From: Planctomycetaceae bacterium
GTDB lineage: Bacteria > Planctomycetota > Planctomycetia > Planctomycetales > Planctomycetaceae
Direction of reading: 5' to 3'
Assembly (NCBI GenBank): GCA_021732785.1
Contig: JAKFUG010000048.1
Coordinates: 1 to 64,000, forward strand
Length of the DNA: 64,000 nt
The notes under the pieces were generated by a model that saw nothing but the letters and a program-made list of their open reading frames with translations, was not told where the DNA came from and made no database searches. Shown in pieces: positions 51,762 through 59,431 of this stretch (position 1 is the stretch's first letter; each line of letters begins with the position of its first letter). Both the position numbers and the translations under genes were made by a program.

Positions 51762-54422
51762 ATGATTCGCATCTCGCAACAGGATTCTGCCAAGTCCGCA
51801 AAGTCGTATTACACGACCGCAGACTATTACACCGAAGGCCAGGAACTCATCGGTTCATGGGGCGGCAAAGGGGCTGCCCGTCTCGGCCTTTCCGGGCCGG
51901 TAGACCAATCCTCCTTTGAGCGGCTATGCGATAACCTCGATCCTCAAACGGGCGAGCAGTTAACCGTTCGCACCCGGTCGGAACGGACGGTGGGCTACGA
52001 CTTCACCTTCTCCGTGCCGAAGTCGGTATCACTGCTTTACGCCATGAGCGGCGATCAAGACATCCTGGGGGCGTTCCGTAGTGCCGTCGATGAGACCATG
52101 CAGGATATGGAAGCGGAAATGAAAACCCGCGTGCGTGTGGGCCGTCAGGACCATAACCGCACGACGGGCAACATGGCCTGGGCGGAGTTCATCCATACCA
52201 CGTCGCGGCCAGTCGATGGCATTCCTGATCCGCAGTTACACGCCCATGTCTTCGTGTTCAATACGACCTACGACAACGAAGAAAACCGTTGGAAGGCAGG
52301 CCAGTTCCGGGAACTGAAGCGGGATGCCCCATACTTCCAAGCGGCATTTCGGGTTCGGTTGGCGGGCAAACTTCAGGATCTGGGCTTTAGCGTTGAACGC
52401 AAGCGGGATGATTTTGAGATCGCCGGACTTCCGGCGGATGTGCTGGGGCGATACTCGCGCCGCACGGCCCTGATCGAGCAGAAAGCGGCGGAACTCGGCA
52501 TTACCAATCCCGACCGCAAGGGCGAACTGGGAGCGGAAACCCGCGAGAAGAAAGCCAAGACACTGGGCTGGGAAGGCCTTCGCAAGGAATGGAATGGCCG
52601 TCTGTCTAAAGAAGAACGCGACGCCCTGGCGGCGGTGCATCGCCGCGAAGTGGCGGCACCGAAGCCGGAGCCAAGCGAAGCAAAGGCGGTCGATCATGCC
52701 ATCGAGCACAGTTTTGTGCGCGAGGCTGTGATCCCGGAACGCAAGCTCATGACCGAAGCCCTGAAGCGTGGCATCGGTGAAGTCACGGTGGAGCGGACCG
52801 CACACGAAGTGCAGGCACGTTCCCTGATTCGCCGCGAAGTGGCGGGGCGGTCGATGGTGACTACCAAAGCCATGCTGGCCCAAGAGGCAAAACTCATCGA
52901 CTTCGCCCGCCAGGGGCGTGGGCGGTGTCGGCCGCTCGGCGACCCGAACCGGCAATTCACCCGCGATTGGTTCAATGAGGGCCAGAAAGCAGCCGTGCGG
53001 CATGTGCTCGCCTCGCGTGACCGCGTCATGATAATCCGTGGTGCGGCCGGAACGGGCAAAACCACGTTGGAGCAGGAAATCGGCGAGGCCCTGGCCGAAG
53101 CCGGGAAGCCCGTGGTGGCGATTGCTCAATCGGTCACGGCAAGCCGTGAAGTATTGCGCAATGAAGCCGGGTTCAGCGAAGCGGACACGGTTGCCCGGTT
53201 CCTGAAGGATAAGGACATGCAGGAGTCGGCCCGTGGCGGCGTCATCCTCATGGATGAGGCCAGCCAACTGGGCACGGCGGACATGGTCAAAGTCTTTGAA
53301 GTGGCAGAAACGGTCAATGCCCGTGTGATCCTCGTGGGTGACCGTCGCCAGCATCGAAGCGTCACCGCAGGTGAACCGCTGAAGCTGCTGGAACACTCGG
53401 CGGGATTGTACGTCGCGGAAGTAACAGAAATTCTGCGTCAGGGCGGCGACTATAAGAAAGCAGCCAAAGCCTTGAGCGAAGGCGCAATGGCCAAAGCTTT
53501 CTATGAACTTGACCGGCTGGGCTGGGTCAAGGAAGTGGATAACGAACACCGCAACGGGCAGCTTGCCGATGCGTACCTCGCCGCGTCAGCGGAGAAAAAG
53601 CAAGACGGCAAGCTCAAGACCGCGTTAGTGGTATCGCCCACGCACGCCGAAGCCGCCCGCATCACGGATGCAATCCGTGCGGGCCTGAAGGCGCGGGGCA
53701 AGATTGGGCAGGAGCATGTTGTCGGGGCCTGGATTCCAGCTCATCTCACTGATGCCCAAAAAGCCGACGCGACCCAGTACGCGGCGGGTGACTTGGTGCA
53801 ATTCCAGCAGAATGCCTCTGGCTTCAAGAAAGGAAGCCGCGTGTTGGTCGGTGTCGGGGCGAAGCCCCCAATCGAACAAGCAAAGCGGTACGAGGTCTAC
53901 CGGCCAACGCAATTGGCGTTGGCGACGGGGGACCGTGTCCGTGTCACGGCGGGCGGCAAAACCAAGGACGGCAAGCATCGCCTCAACAATGGGGCGTTGC
54001 TGAACGTGCAAGGCTTCACCAAGCAAGGCGACATCGTTGTCGATCATGGTTGGGTGATCGACCGTGACTTCGGACATCTGACGCATGGTTATGTGGTCAC
54101 AAGCCATGTCAGTCAGGGCGTGACGGTCGATAAGGTTTTTGTGGGCATCTCCAGCCAGTCGTTGCCCGCAACCGACGAGCGGACCGCCTATGTGGCGGTC
54201 ACGCGCGGCCGGGAGAAAGTGGAGATATTCACCGATGATAAGGCCGAATTGCTCGAAGCCATGACGCGCACCGATAACCCGATGTCAGCGACGGAGCTGA
54301 CGAGCAAGCACAACCGCTCGAAGAAGCGGAGTCAAAGCATGACCACTACAAGAGCCGACGTGCCGCAGGCAACGGCGGCGAAAGAAACTAGGCAGCAGCG
54401 GGAGTTGGACCATGAACGATGA
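51762..54422 (+). CDS. MobF-family conjugative relaxase-helicase (TrwC-like)
   Basis: An 886-residue relaxase. N-terminus MIRISQQDSAKSAKSYYTTA, then DYYTEGQELIGSWGGKGAAR, holds the nicking Tyr residues. The metal-binding His cluster is at DPQLHAHVFVFN (~158). The C-terminal half is a superfamily-1 helicase with Walker A IIRGAAGTGKTTLEQ (~426), VILMDEASQLG and VILVGDRRQHRSV, ending with TAYVAVTRGREKVEIF. It would nick one strand at oriT, stay bound to it and unwind the DNA for transfer. The last 11 bases overlap the next gene. The ATG gives the family-typical start. Confidence 0.93.
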   Translation: MIRISQQDSAKSAKSYYTTADYYTEGQELIGSWGGKGAARLGLSGPVDQSSFERLCDNLDPQTGEQLTVRTRSERTVGYDFTFSVPKSVSLLYAMSGDQDILGAFRSAVDETMQDMEAEMKTRVRVGRQDHNRTTGNMAWAEFIHTTSRPVDGIPDPQLHAHVFVFNTTYDNEENRWKAGQFRELKRDAPYFQAAFRVRLAGKLQDLGFSVERKRDDFEIAGLPADVLGRYSRRTALIEQKAAELGITNPDRKGELGAETREKKAKTLGWEGLRKEWNGRLSKEERDALAAVHRREVAAPKPEPSEAKAVDHAIEHSFVREAVIPERKLMTEALKRGIGEVTVERTAHEVQARSLIRREVAGRSMVTTKAMLAQEAKLIDFARQGRGRCRPLGDPNRQFTRDWFNEGQKAAVRHVLASRDRVMIIRGAAGTGKTTLEQEIGEALAEAGKPVVAIAQSVTASREVLRNEAGFSEADTVARFLKDKDMQESARGGVILMDEASQLGTADMVKVFEVAETVNARVILVGDRRQHRSVTAGEPLKLLEHSAGLYVAEVTEILRQGGDYKKAAKALSEGAMAKAFYELDRLGWVKEVDNEHRNGQLADAYLAASAEKKQDGKLKTALVVSPTHAEAARITDAIRAGLKARGKIGQEHVVGAWIPAHLTDAQKADATQYAAGDLVQFQQNASGFKKGSRVLVGVGAKPPIEQAKRYEVYRPTQLALATGDRVRVTAGGKTKDGKHRLNNGALLNVQGFTKQGDIVVDHGWVIDRDFGHLTHGYVVTSHVSQGVTVDKVFVGISSQSLPATDERTAYVAVTRGREKVEIFTDDKAELLEAMTRTDNPMSATELTSKHNRSKKRSQSMTTTRADVPQATAAKETRQQRELDHER

Positions 54423-54927
54423 TAGAACCACGCATCAGGAGCGGTTGGAGCGCAACCAGCACTTGGCAGGCCGAACAGGCCAAACGCCTAAGAAAGAGGG
54501 TGACGCCGATGGCACGGAAGGCGCATGTCAGGCGTTTGGCTTTCTACGCGGAATCCGCGACCGTGCAGACGCGATTGAGTTTCGCTTCGTGGATGGCAAC
54601 AGCATTTGGTTTCCTTACGGTTGGCTGGGAACCTGGAAGTTCAATCCGTCGGAAGGTTTGCTGCTCAAGTTCTCAGGTGACCTGATTTATATGGTGCTCA
54701 TCAAGGGCAGCAACCTCGATATGCCCCTTGGTGACACCGGCATCAACCTGATGCGAAGCGGTTTGCAACGTCATCGCATCGTTTGGGTGCGTGAGATGAC
54801 CAAAGAAGAAATCCGGGAATTGGGTGATTCCGGGCCGACGGTGGACAGCATCGAGATCGGCGAATGTGAATCCAATGAAGATGTGCGAGGATGGGTCGGC
54901 GAACGCGCACCGGCCCTTCTGCATTGA
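54412..54927 (+). CDS. Conserved protein following the relaxase (171 aa)
   Basis: Starts inside the last codons of the relaxase (11-base overlap), so it is translated with it. A disordered, charged N-terminus is followed by a folded part: DAIEFRFVDGNSIWFPYGWL, FNPSEGLLLKFSGDLIYMVL and HRIVWVREMTKEEIREL. No known domain; the beta-rich core with GNSIWFPYxWLG resembles hypothetical proteins of similar elements. Probably an accessory mobilization protein. Confidence 0.7.
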   Translation: MNDDRTTHQERLERNQHLAGRTGQTPKKEGDADGTEGACQAFGFLRGIRDRADAIEFRFVDGNSIWFPYGWLGTWKFNPSEGLLLKFSGDLIYMVLIKGSNLDMPLGDTGINLMRSGLQRHRIVWVREMTKEEIRELGDSGPTVDSIEIGECESNEDVRGWVGERAPALLH

Positions 54928-54943
54928 TGTAGGGAGTTTGTGT

Positions 54944-55150
54944 ATGTCGATACCTCCAACCGTGCCGTTCCAGGCCCTGGGCAATCAAGCCCAGTTCATG
55001 TCACGTCAATGCGGCAATGACCGCCTTGCCATGATTCTGCAATACGTGGCATTGGGTTCATTCATTGCCATGACGGGTTTTACGGCCAGCAAGATTCTGA
55101 AGGAAGCCTTCGATACGCCAGATAAGCCTCGGGGACGCGGCCATCATTGA
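54944..55150 (+). CDS. 68-residue single-membrane-segment protein, copy B
   Basis: Reads MSIPPTVPFQALGNQAQFMS then RQCGNDRLAMILQYVALGSF and IAMTGFTASKILKEAF, with a basic tail. AGGGAG lies 8 bases before the ATG. It is the same length as copy A (48454-48660), and the core LAMILQYVALGS is almost identical. Third gene of the relaxase operon; probably an inner-membrane protein. Confidence 0.75.
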   Translation: MSIPPTVPFQALGNQAQFMSRQCGNDRLAMILQYVALGSFIAMTGFTASKILKEAFDTPDKPRGRGHH

Positions 55151-55190
55151 CGCGAAAGCGGTCCTTCAGCCATTCGCGGAATAACAAAAG

Positions 55191-55345
55191 GGCGCGACGA
55201 AGTCGCGCCGCGAATTGCTTCCTCGTGCCCGCCAGGACGGCGGGCACAAATTTGCCAAGGATGGCTTCGGGCGAGGCGCTCTGAGCGCCTCGCCCGAAAA
55301 TTCTCGATGAAAACCGACCGGCCGCCGAGGGAGTGGCGGCCGGTC
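55191..55345. terminator. Cluster of four perfect hairpins between convergent operons
   Basis: Four perfect stems in 155 bases: 55191-55209 (8 bp, loop GAA), 55225-55247 (9 bp, loop AGGAC), 55266-55298 (15 bp, loop CTG) and 55316-55345 (11 bp, 8-base loop). The last is followed by AACTTTTT and is a good intrinsic terminator for the relaxase operon. The others have no T-run. All are GC-rich and unrelated in sequence. Confidence 0.75.
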
Positions 55346-55360
55346 AACTTTTTGCCGTGG

Positions 55361-55711
55361 TCATCGGTCGCGACAATCGGGGCAGCGTCCGCAATAATTT
55401 GCCTGGGGAAGTGCGAAAGCGGGTTCGATCTCGCTCCATCCTTCAGTTATGGCCTGCTCTTCCGTATGGATGCCGTCGCCAGCATCGCAATCACAGCAAA
55501 TCAGAGTAAAGAGCGGTTCGGGGCCGTGTCCGGCCGTGCGTCGCATGACGGAAGCAATATAGGCGTGCATCGCCTCGGGGGTGAACTGGTGCGGATAAAA
55601 TCCGCCTTTGGCAAACCAGTCCTTCAGAGCAATGGCACGCTCGCGTGCGGTCTCGAATTCTTCTGACTTCATCGCCTCGAACATGTCCAAAAATGTTTGG
55701 TTGGGGTCCAT
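55361..55711 (-). CDS. Small protein with Cys-rich C-terminus (116 aa)
   Basis: From ATG 55711 (GGAG 9 bases upstream): MDPNQTFLDMFEAMKSEEFE, then ALKDWFAKGGFYPHQFTPEA, and a C-terminal cysteine cluster TLICCDCDAGDG...YCGRCPDCRDR that looks like a zinc site. It lies downstream of ardC on the same strand, separated by a hairpin. Function unknown. Confidence 0.7.
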   Translation of the reverse strand: MDPNQTFLDMFEAMKSEEFETARERAIALKDWFAKGGFYPHQFTPEAMHAYIASVMRRTAGHGPEPLFTLICCDCDAGDGIHTEEQAITEGWSEIEPAFALPQANYCGRCPDCRDR

Positions 55712-55746
55712 CTTTAAAACTCCGGTAAGAAAATGAGCAAGAAGAA

Positions 55747-55773
55747 TCCGCCCGCCGGTCATCCCGGCGGGCG
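55747..55773. terminator. Hairpin after ardC
   Basis: Perfect 11-bp stem CCGCCCGCCGG / CCGGCGGGCGG with a 5-base loop, just downstream of the ardC stop (55792). No T-run on the minus strand. Confidence 0.55.
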
Positions 55774-55791
55774 GCTGAAATGTCCGGTGAA

Positions 55792-56694
55792 TCAGGCGGC
55801 GGGTTGCGGTTGCAGGCTGTGCAGGAATTCCGCTGCCTTGCTGGCGTGCGATGCGGCAGAGAAAATCGCCCGCTTGTCGTCCTTCAATACCTTCAGCCAG
55901 TTGTCGATATAGGCTGCGTGGTCGTCGCGAATCTCGGGCGTGATGTTGAGGTCGGCACAAAGGAAAGCCGAACCGAGTTCGGCCACCAGTTCTTCCACCG
56001 CGTAGCCTTCATCGCCCCAGCGTTTGCGGCCGAATTCCCGGTTAAGACGGGTTTCGTGCCGTGTCCAGTGCGTCAACTCATGGGCAAGCGTTGCCGCGTG
56101 TGATTCCGCATCGCGAAATGCTTCAAGCGGCGGCATCTGGACATAATCGCCCGTGGTGGCGTAATAGGCTTGATTGCCACCGTTGCGGATGTCGGCTTTC
56201 GTATTGGCGAATAAGGTTTCCGCCCGCTCGATACGTTCAATCTTTTCCGTGGGCTGTTGGGCCAGCGTGAAAAAGTGCTGGGGCAGTCCCTCGCATTGCT
56301 CGGCGTTGAAAACCGTGTATTCCTTCAAGAACGGGATATCAGCTTCGGTTTCGCTGCCGTCTTCGGTTTGCTCCTTCTTCTTGAATGTACTGGCGTACAC
56401 AACAGGGGAGCCGTGTTGCCCCTTCTTGACGTGTCCGCCGAATTCTTTTGTCTGTTGGAAGGTAAGCCAGAACGGGCAGGAATAGCCCTGCATTTCAGCC
56501 GATGCCCAAAGCATCAGGACATTAACGCCATTGTAAGGCAAGCCATTATGCCGAAGTGGCCGTGTGATCCGTCCGGCGGCGTTTTCGGCATTCCAAGGCT
56601 TGAGCCAAGGCCTTACGCCTCGCTCAAGCTCTTCGACGATGTGAGAAGTAACACGGGTGTAAACATCGGTGCGGCTGGTGGTGGCGGTGGCCAT
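55792..56694 (-). CDS. ardC: ArdC-like anti-restriction protein
   Basis: A 300-residue protein with an N-terminal single-strand-DNA-binding ArdC domain (RVTSHIVEELERGVRPWLKP, NGLPYNGVNVLMLWASAEM, CPFWLTFQQTKEFGGHVKKG) and a C-terminal zincin-like metallopeptidase domain with HELTHW (~203) and a later Glu. ArdC proteins protect incoming plasmid DNA from host restriction. AAGGGG lies before the ATG at 56694. It reads away from the integrase and belongs with the relaxase module. Confidence 0.9.
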   Translation of the reverse strand: MATATTSRTDVYTRVTSHIVEELERGVRPWLKPWNAENAAGRITRPLRHNGLPYNGVNVLMLWASAEMQGYSCPFWLTFQQTKEFGGHVKKGQHGSPVVYASTFKKKEQTEDGSETEADIPFLKEYTVFNAEQCEGLPQHFFTLAQQPTEKIERIERAETLFANTKADIRNGGNQAYYATTGDYVQMPPLEAFRDAESHAATLAHELTHWTRHETRLNREFGRKRWGDEGYAVEELVAELGSAFLCADLNITPEIRDDHAAYIDNWLKVLKDDKRAIFSAASHASKAAEFLHSLQPQPAA

Positions 56695-57219
56695 GATTCG
56701 GTTCCCCTTCGGAGTTTTTGAAATGCCCGCTTACGCGGAAACGCGCTCGCGTTTTCCGGCGGAAGGGGGGCGAAGCCCGAAAAGGAAAGGGGGGAGTGAA
56801 GTCAAGGACGGGCGGCGTGGGGGGACCCTGTCTGCACAAGCGAGGTTTTGGGAGCGCGGAAGATAGGGAGGGACCACGCCGCCCGCCGAAGGGAATCCTT
56901 TACTTCACGGGGGATGCTCCCCCTTGGTTTCTTGCGCACAAGAGGGCGAGAGGGGGCCTCAGCCGTCCGCCAGGACCGCAGCGAAGCGAAGCCCGGAAGC
57001 ACTCGGTCGCCTGGATGGCGAGGTGCCAAAAGGTTTAGAAAGATGGACTGTTTGGTATCGTTGGGGCTGACAATCTTGTTGGCGACAAAGTCCTGAACGG
57101 CCATCGCAGTAAACGGGGGTTGAAATATCGCAATGAGGCCTCTGATCGGCTTCCACAGCCATTTTCCCGAGGACAGATACATATTTCTGTGATACCATCG
57201 GTCTTGATGGAGTTTGGAT
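56695..57219. other. Structured non-coding stretch between ardC and the AlpA-like gene
   Basis: About 525 bases. It holds G-rich purine tracts, the large imperfect inverted repeat listed at 56796-56908 and a short stem GGGGGA-TGC-TCCCCC at 56909-56923. Frames are open on both strands, but none looks like protein. It may contain an origin, a regulatory RNA or promoters for the divergent genes. Confidence 0.45.
56796..56908. repeat. Large two-step inverted repeat
   Basis: Outer arms GTGAAGTCAAGGA (56796-56808) and TCCTTTACTTCAC (56896-56908) pair at 12 of 13 positions. Inner arms GGGCGGCGTGG (56810-56820) and CCACGCCGCCC (56874-56884) pair perfectly. The right side has 11 unpaired bases between the steps and the loop is 53 bases. 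It would form a long bulged hairpin as DNA or RNA. Confidence 0.6.
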
Positions 57220-57423
57220 ATGTACGATATTCCTGAGACTGGCTTTTTACGGTTGCCTCAAGTTCTGAGCGTGATTCCACTCGGCAAGACAAGCTGGTGG
57301 GAGGGAGTGAGAGCGGGACGTTTTCCGAAACCCGTTAAGCTGACGGAGAGATGTACCGCATGGCGGGCCGAAGATATTCGGGCCTTGATTGTAAGCCTCG
57401 CCGAGAACCAACAGGACCATTGA
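57220..57423 (+). CDS. AlpA-family regulator / excisionase-like protein
   Basis: A 67-residue helix-turn-helix protein: MYDIPETGFLRLPQVLSVIP, LGKTSWWEGVRAGRFPKPVK, LTERCTAWRAEDIRALIVSL. This is the MerR-like fold of AlpA proteins, which in P4-type elements activate the integrase gene or act as excisionase. GGAG lies 7 bases before the ATG at 57220, which decides the start. It lies upstream of the integrase on the same strand; the boxes between the two may be its targets. Confidence 0.85.
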   Translation: MYDIPETGFLRLPQVLSVIPLGKTSWWEGVRAGRFPKPVKLTERCTAWRAEDIRALIVSLAENQQDH

Positions 57424-57489
57424 CGTTAATGGTTACATTTCAACGGTCGTGGGAATTCATCTTCACGCGCAAAACGATCGTTGGGACAA

Positions 57490-57748
57490 GGGGTACAAAT
57501 CCGGGGTACATGCCAACCTTAGAGTTTGACTTCTTTTGATTAATCAATTGCTTCTCTGGCTTTCGTGGTTACCGCCCGGATCACCATTTAATGGCCGCCA
57601 ACGGTCGCCAACATCCGCACAAGCTAGACTCAGAGCCACTCAACGGACATGGATAGGCCGAGGACGTCCGCATGGAATTGTTGACATTCGCTCCGAAATA
57701 GGGGTACATCAAAGAATATATACCCCAGTCAACTTCTATTTGTACCCC
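57490..57748 (+). promoter_or_regulatory. Five GGGGTACA-type boxes before the integrase
   Basis: GGGGTACA occurs at 57490-57497, 57503-57510 and 57701-57708. In inverted form TATACCCC (one mismatch) lies at 57719-57726 and TGTACCCC at 57741-57748, ending right at the integrase ATG. A TTGACA at 57681-57686 with TACATC 18 bases on could be the promoter; the third box overlaps its -10. The boxes may bind the AlpA-like protein or be arm sites for the integrase. Confidence 0.55.
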
Positions 57749-58936
57749 ATGCCAGTCTCACTTTCGGATGCAAAGGCCCGGAACTCCAAGCCAAAAGAGA
57801 GGCCGTATAAGATCGCGGATGGGGAAGGACTGTTCCTTTTGATCATGCCGTCCGGCAGTAAATACTGGAGGCTGAAGTACTTCTTCGATGGCAAGGAAAA
57901 GGTCTTGGCCTTGGGCGTATACCCCGAAACCAGCCTAACCGAAGCACGTGAGCGGCGAGCACAGGCGAAGAAGAGCCTGGCTGCCGGAAAAGACCCCGGT
58001 GAGGCAAAGAAAGAGGCCAAGCGGCAATCGACGCTGAGCAATGCCAACACATTCGAGATAGTAGCCCATGAGTGGTTCGAGAATCGAAAGCACGAGTGGG
58101 CACCAAGTTCAGTGAGAACCAAGCGTATTCATCTCGAAAATCATCTACTACCGAAAATTGGTGAGCGTCCAATTGGCGAGATTAGCGCACCTGCGCTGCT
58201 TGAAATGGCTCGGGGCATTGAGGCGAGGGGCACTTTGGATACCGCTCGACGTGTAATGCAGATGTGTGGCCAAATCTTTCTTTACGCCATCGCAACCGGC
58301 AGGGTTGAGCGTAATCCAGTACCTGACCTGCGAGGAGCATTAAAAACTCCTGTCGTAAAACACCATTCGTTCTTGCAAGCATCTGAACTTCCAGAGTTCC
58401 TGAAGAAGTTAAATGTTTACGATGGCATCGCACTTACGAAACTGGCCCTTCGCCTGCTCTTACTTACGTTCGTCAGAACGAATGAATTGCGAGGCGCACT
58501 GTGGACCGAGATTGATTGGGAGAAGTCCGAATGGAGAATTCCTGCCGAGCGGATGAAGATGAAAGAGCTTCATATTGTTCCGCTTTCGCGGCAAGCCCTT
58601 GTTAGTCTCCGTGAGTTGGAAGACATCACCGGCAACTCGGAGTTTGTTTTCCCAAACCAGCACAATCCCACAACGTTTATGAGTGAAAACACGATGCTCT
58701 ATGCCCTGTACCGCATGGGCTATCATTCGCGGGCAACAGGTCACGGTTTCCGCAGCACAGCCAGCACAATCTTGAATGAGCACGAATTTCGTGCCGATGT
58801 GATCGAACGCCAGCTTGCGCACAGTGAACGCAATCGCGTCCGGGCTGCTTACAACCATGCCCAATACCTTCCGGAACGCCGGAAGATGATGCAATGGTGG
58901 GCCGATTACCTCGATAAAGCCGCTGAAAAGCAGTAG
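57749..58936 (+). CDS. Tyrosine integrase (P4-type)
   Basis: From ATG 57749 the protein is 395 residues and starts like P4-type integrases: MPVSLSDAKARNSKPKERPY, KIADGEGLFLLIMPSGSKYW, then LGVYPETSLTEARERR. Catalytic residues: Arg in VRTNELRG (~246), HGFRSTAS (~331), the second His in QLAHSERNRVRAAYNHAQYL, and the Tyr in the same segment (~368). It would insert and excise the mobile element, commonly at tRNA genes in this family, though no tRNA is seen nearby. The open frame begins at 57536, but the upstream 71 codons are not protein-like and hold the boxes. Confidence 0.92.
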   Translation: MPVSLSDAKARNSKPKERPYKIADGEGLFLLIMPSGSKYWRLKYFFDGKEKVLALGVYPETSLTEARERRAQAKKSLAAGKDPGEAKKEAKRQSTLSNANTFEIVAHEWFENRKHEWAPSSVRTKRIHLENHLLPKIGERPIGEISAPALLEMARGIEARGTLDTARRVMQMCGQIFLYAIATGRVERNPVPDLRGALKTPVVKHHSFLQASELPEFLKKLNVYDGIALTKLALRLLLLTFVRTNELRGALWTEIDWEKSEWRIPAERMKMKELHIVPLSRQALVSLRELEDITGNSEFVFPNQHNPTTFMSENTMLYALYRMGYHSRATGHGFRSTASTILNEHEFRADVIERQLAHSERNRVRAAYNHAQYLPERRKMMQWWADYLDKAAEKQ

Positions 58937-59133
58937 CCGCTGTGCAAAGCGAATAAGTAAGCATCTTTCGTCGGAGTTAAGCACGCTTGTACGCTACGCC
59001 GACCCATAGTGTCGTCACAGTTGTCCGAGACGTCCTCGTCAGGGAAGGGACTTCTTTTCTCTTACAACTACTGATTGTACAGAGGTGCCACATGTTGTAG
59101 CGTGATCTGGCAAATATCGTAAGGACATTGAAA

Positions 59134-59292
59134 GTGACTGACATTACTGCCTACATACTTTTGGCCTTGATAGCGGCGTCAATCGTTTGGCTAAACGTAT
59201 GGGTTTATCGTCGCAACAAATCGCTAACGCCAAAAGAACGTAAAGCGGAAGTAGACAAGATAGATGAAGAAACCTGGCCCTTCTCTATGTAG
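59134..59292 (+). CDS. Small membrane protein (52 aa)
   Basis: GTG start with AAGGAC 8 bases upstream. Sequence: MTDITAYILLALIAASIVWL (GTG read as Met), then NVWVYRRNKSLTPKERKAEV and DKIDEETWPFSM. One N-terminal membrane segment with a positive inside border and a charged tail. No known family. Lies just outside the integrase gene, perhaps beyond the element's end. Confidence 0.55.
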   Translation: MTDITAYILLALIAASIVWLNVWVYRRNKSLTPKERKAEVDKIDEETWPFSM

Positions 59293-59431
59293 CTCCACAA
59301 CTGGCCGCCTTCGGAACCAGTCTTCTCGCGCCGTTTGAGCGACAATTGGTGAACTCAACAGTTTCGGCGCATTGGCACAGATCTTTCCGCTTAAACTCCC
59401 TTTACCTTATAGTGTCGTACAACTGTCGCCT

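Noticed and set aside
52236-53549. Minus-strand open frame of 437 codons
   Set aside because: Antisense shadow of the relaxase, which has intact His cluster and Walker motifs on the plus strand.
55191-55345. Hairpin cluster as a CRISPR array or integron attC sites
   Set aside because: The stems differ in sequence and length, with no constant repeat or spacer size and no cas or intI gene nearby.
59006-59418. Direct repeat ATAGTGTCGT at 59006-59015 and 59409-59418 as possible att sites
   Set aside because: Only ten bases, close together and flanking a single small gene; the distance does not fit the ends of the element.
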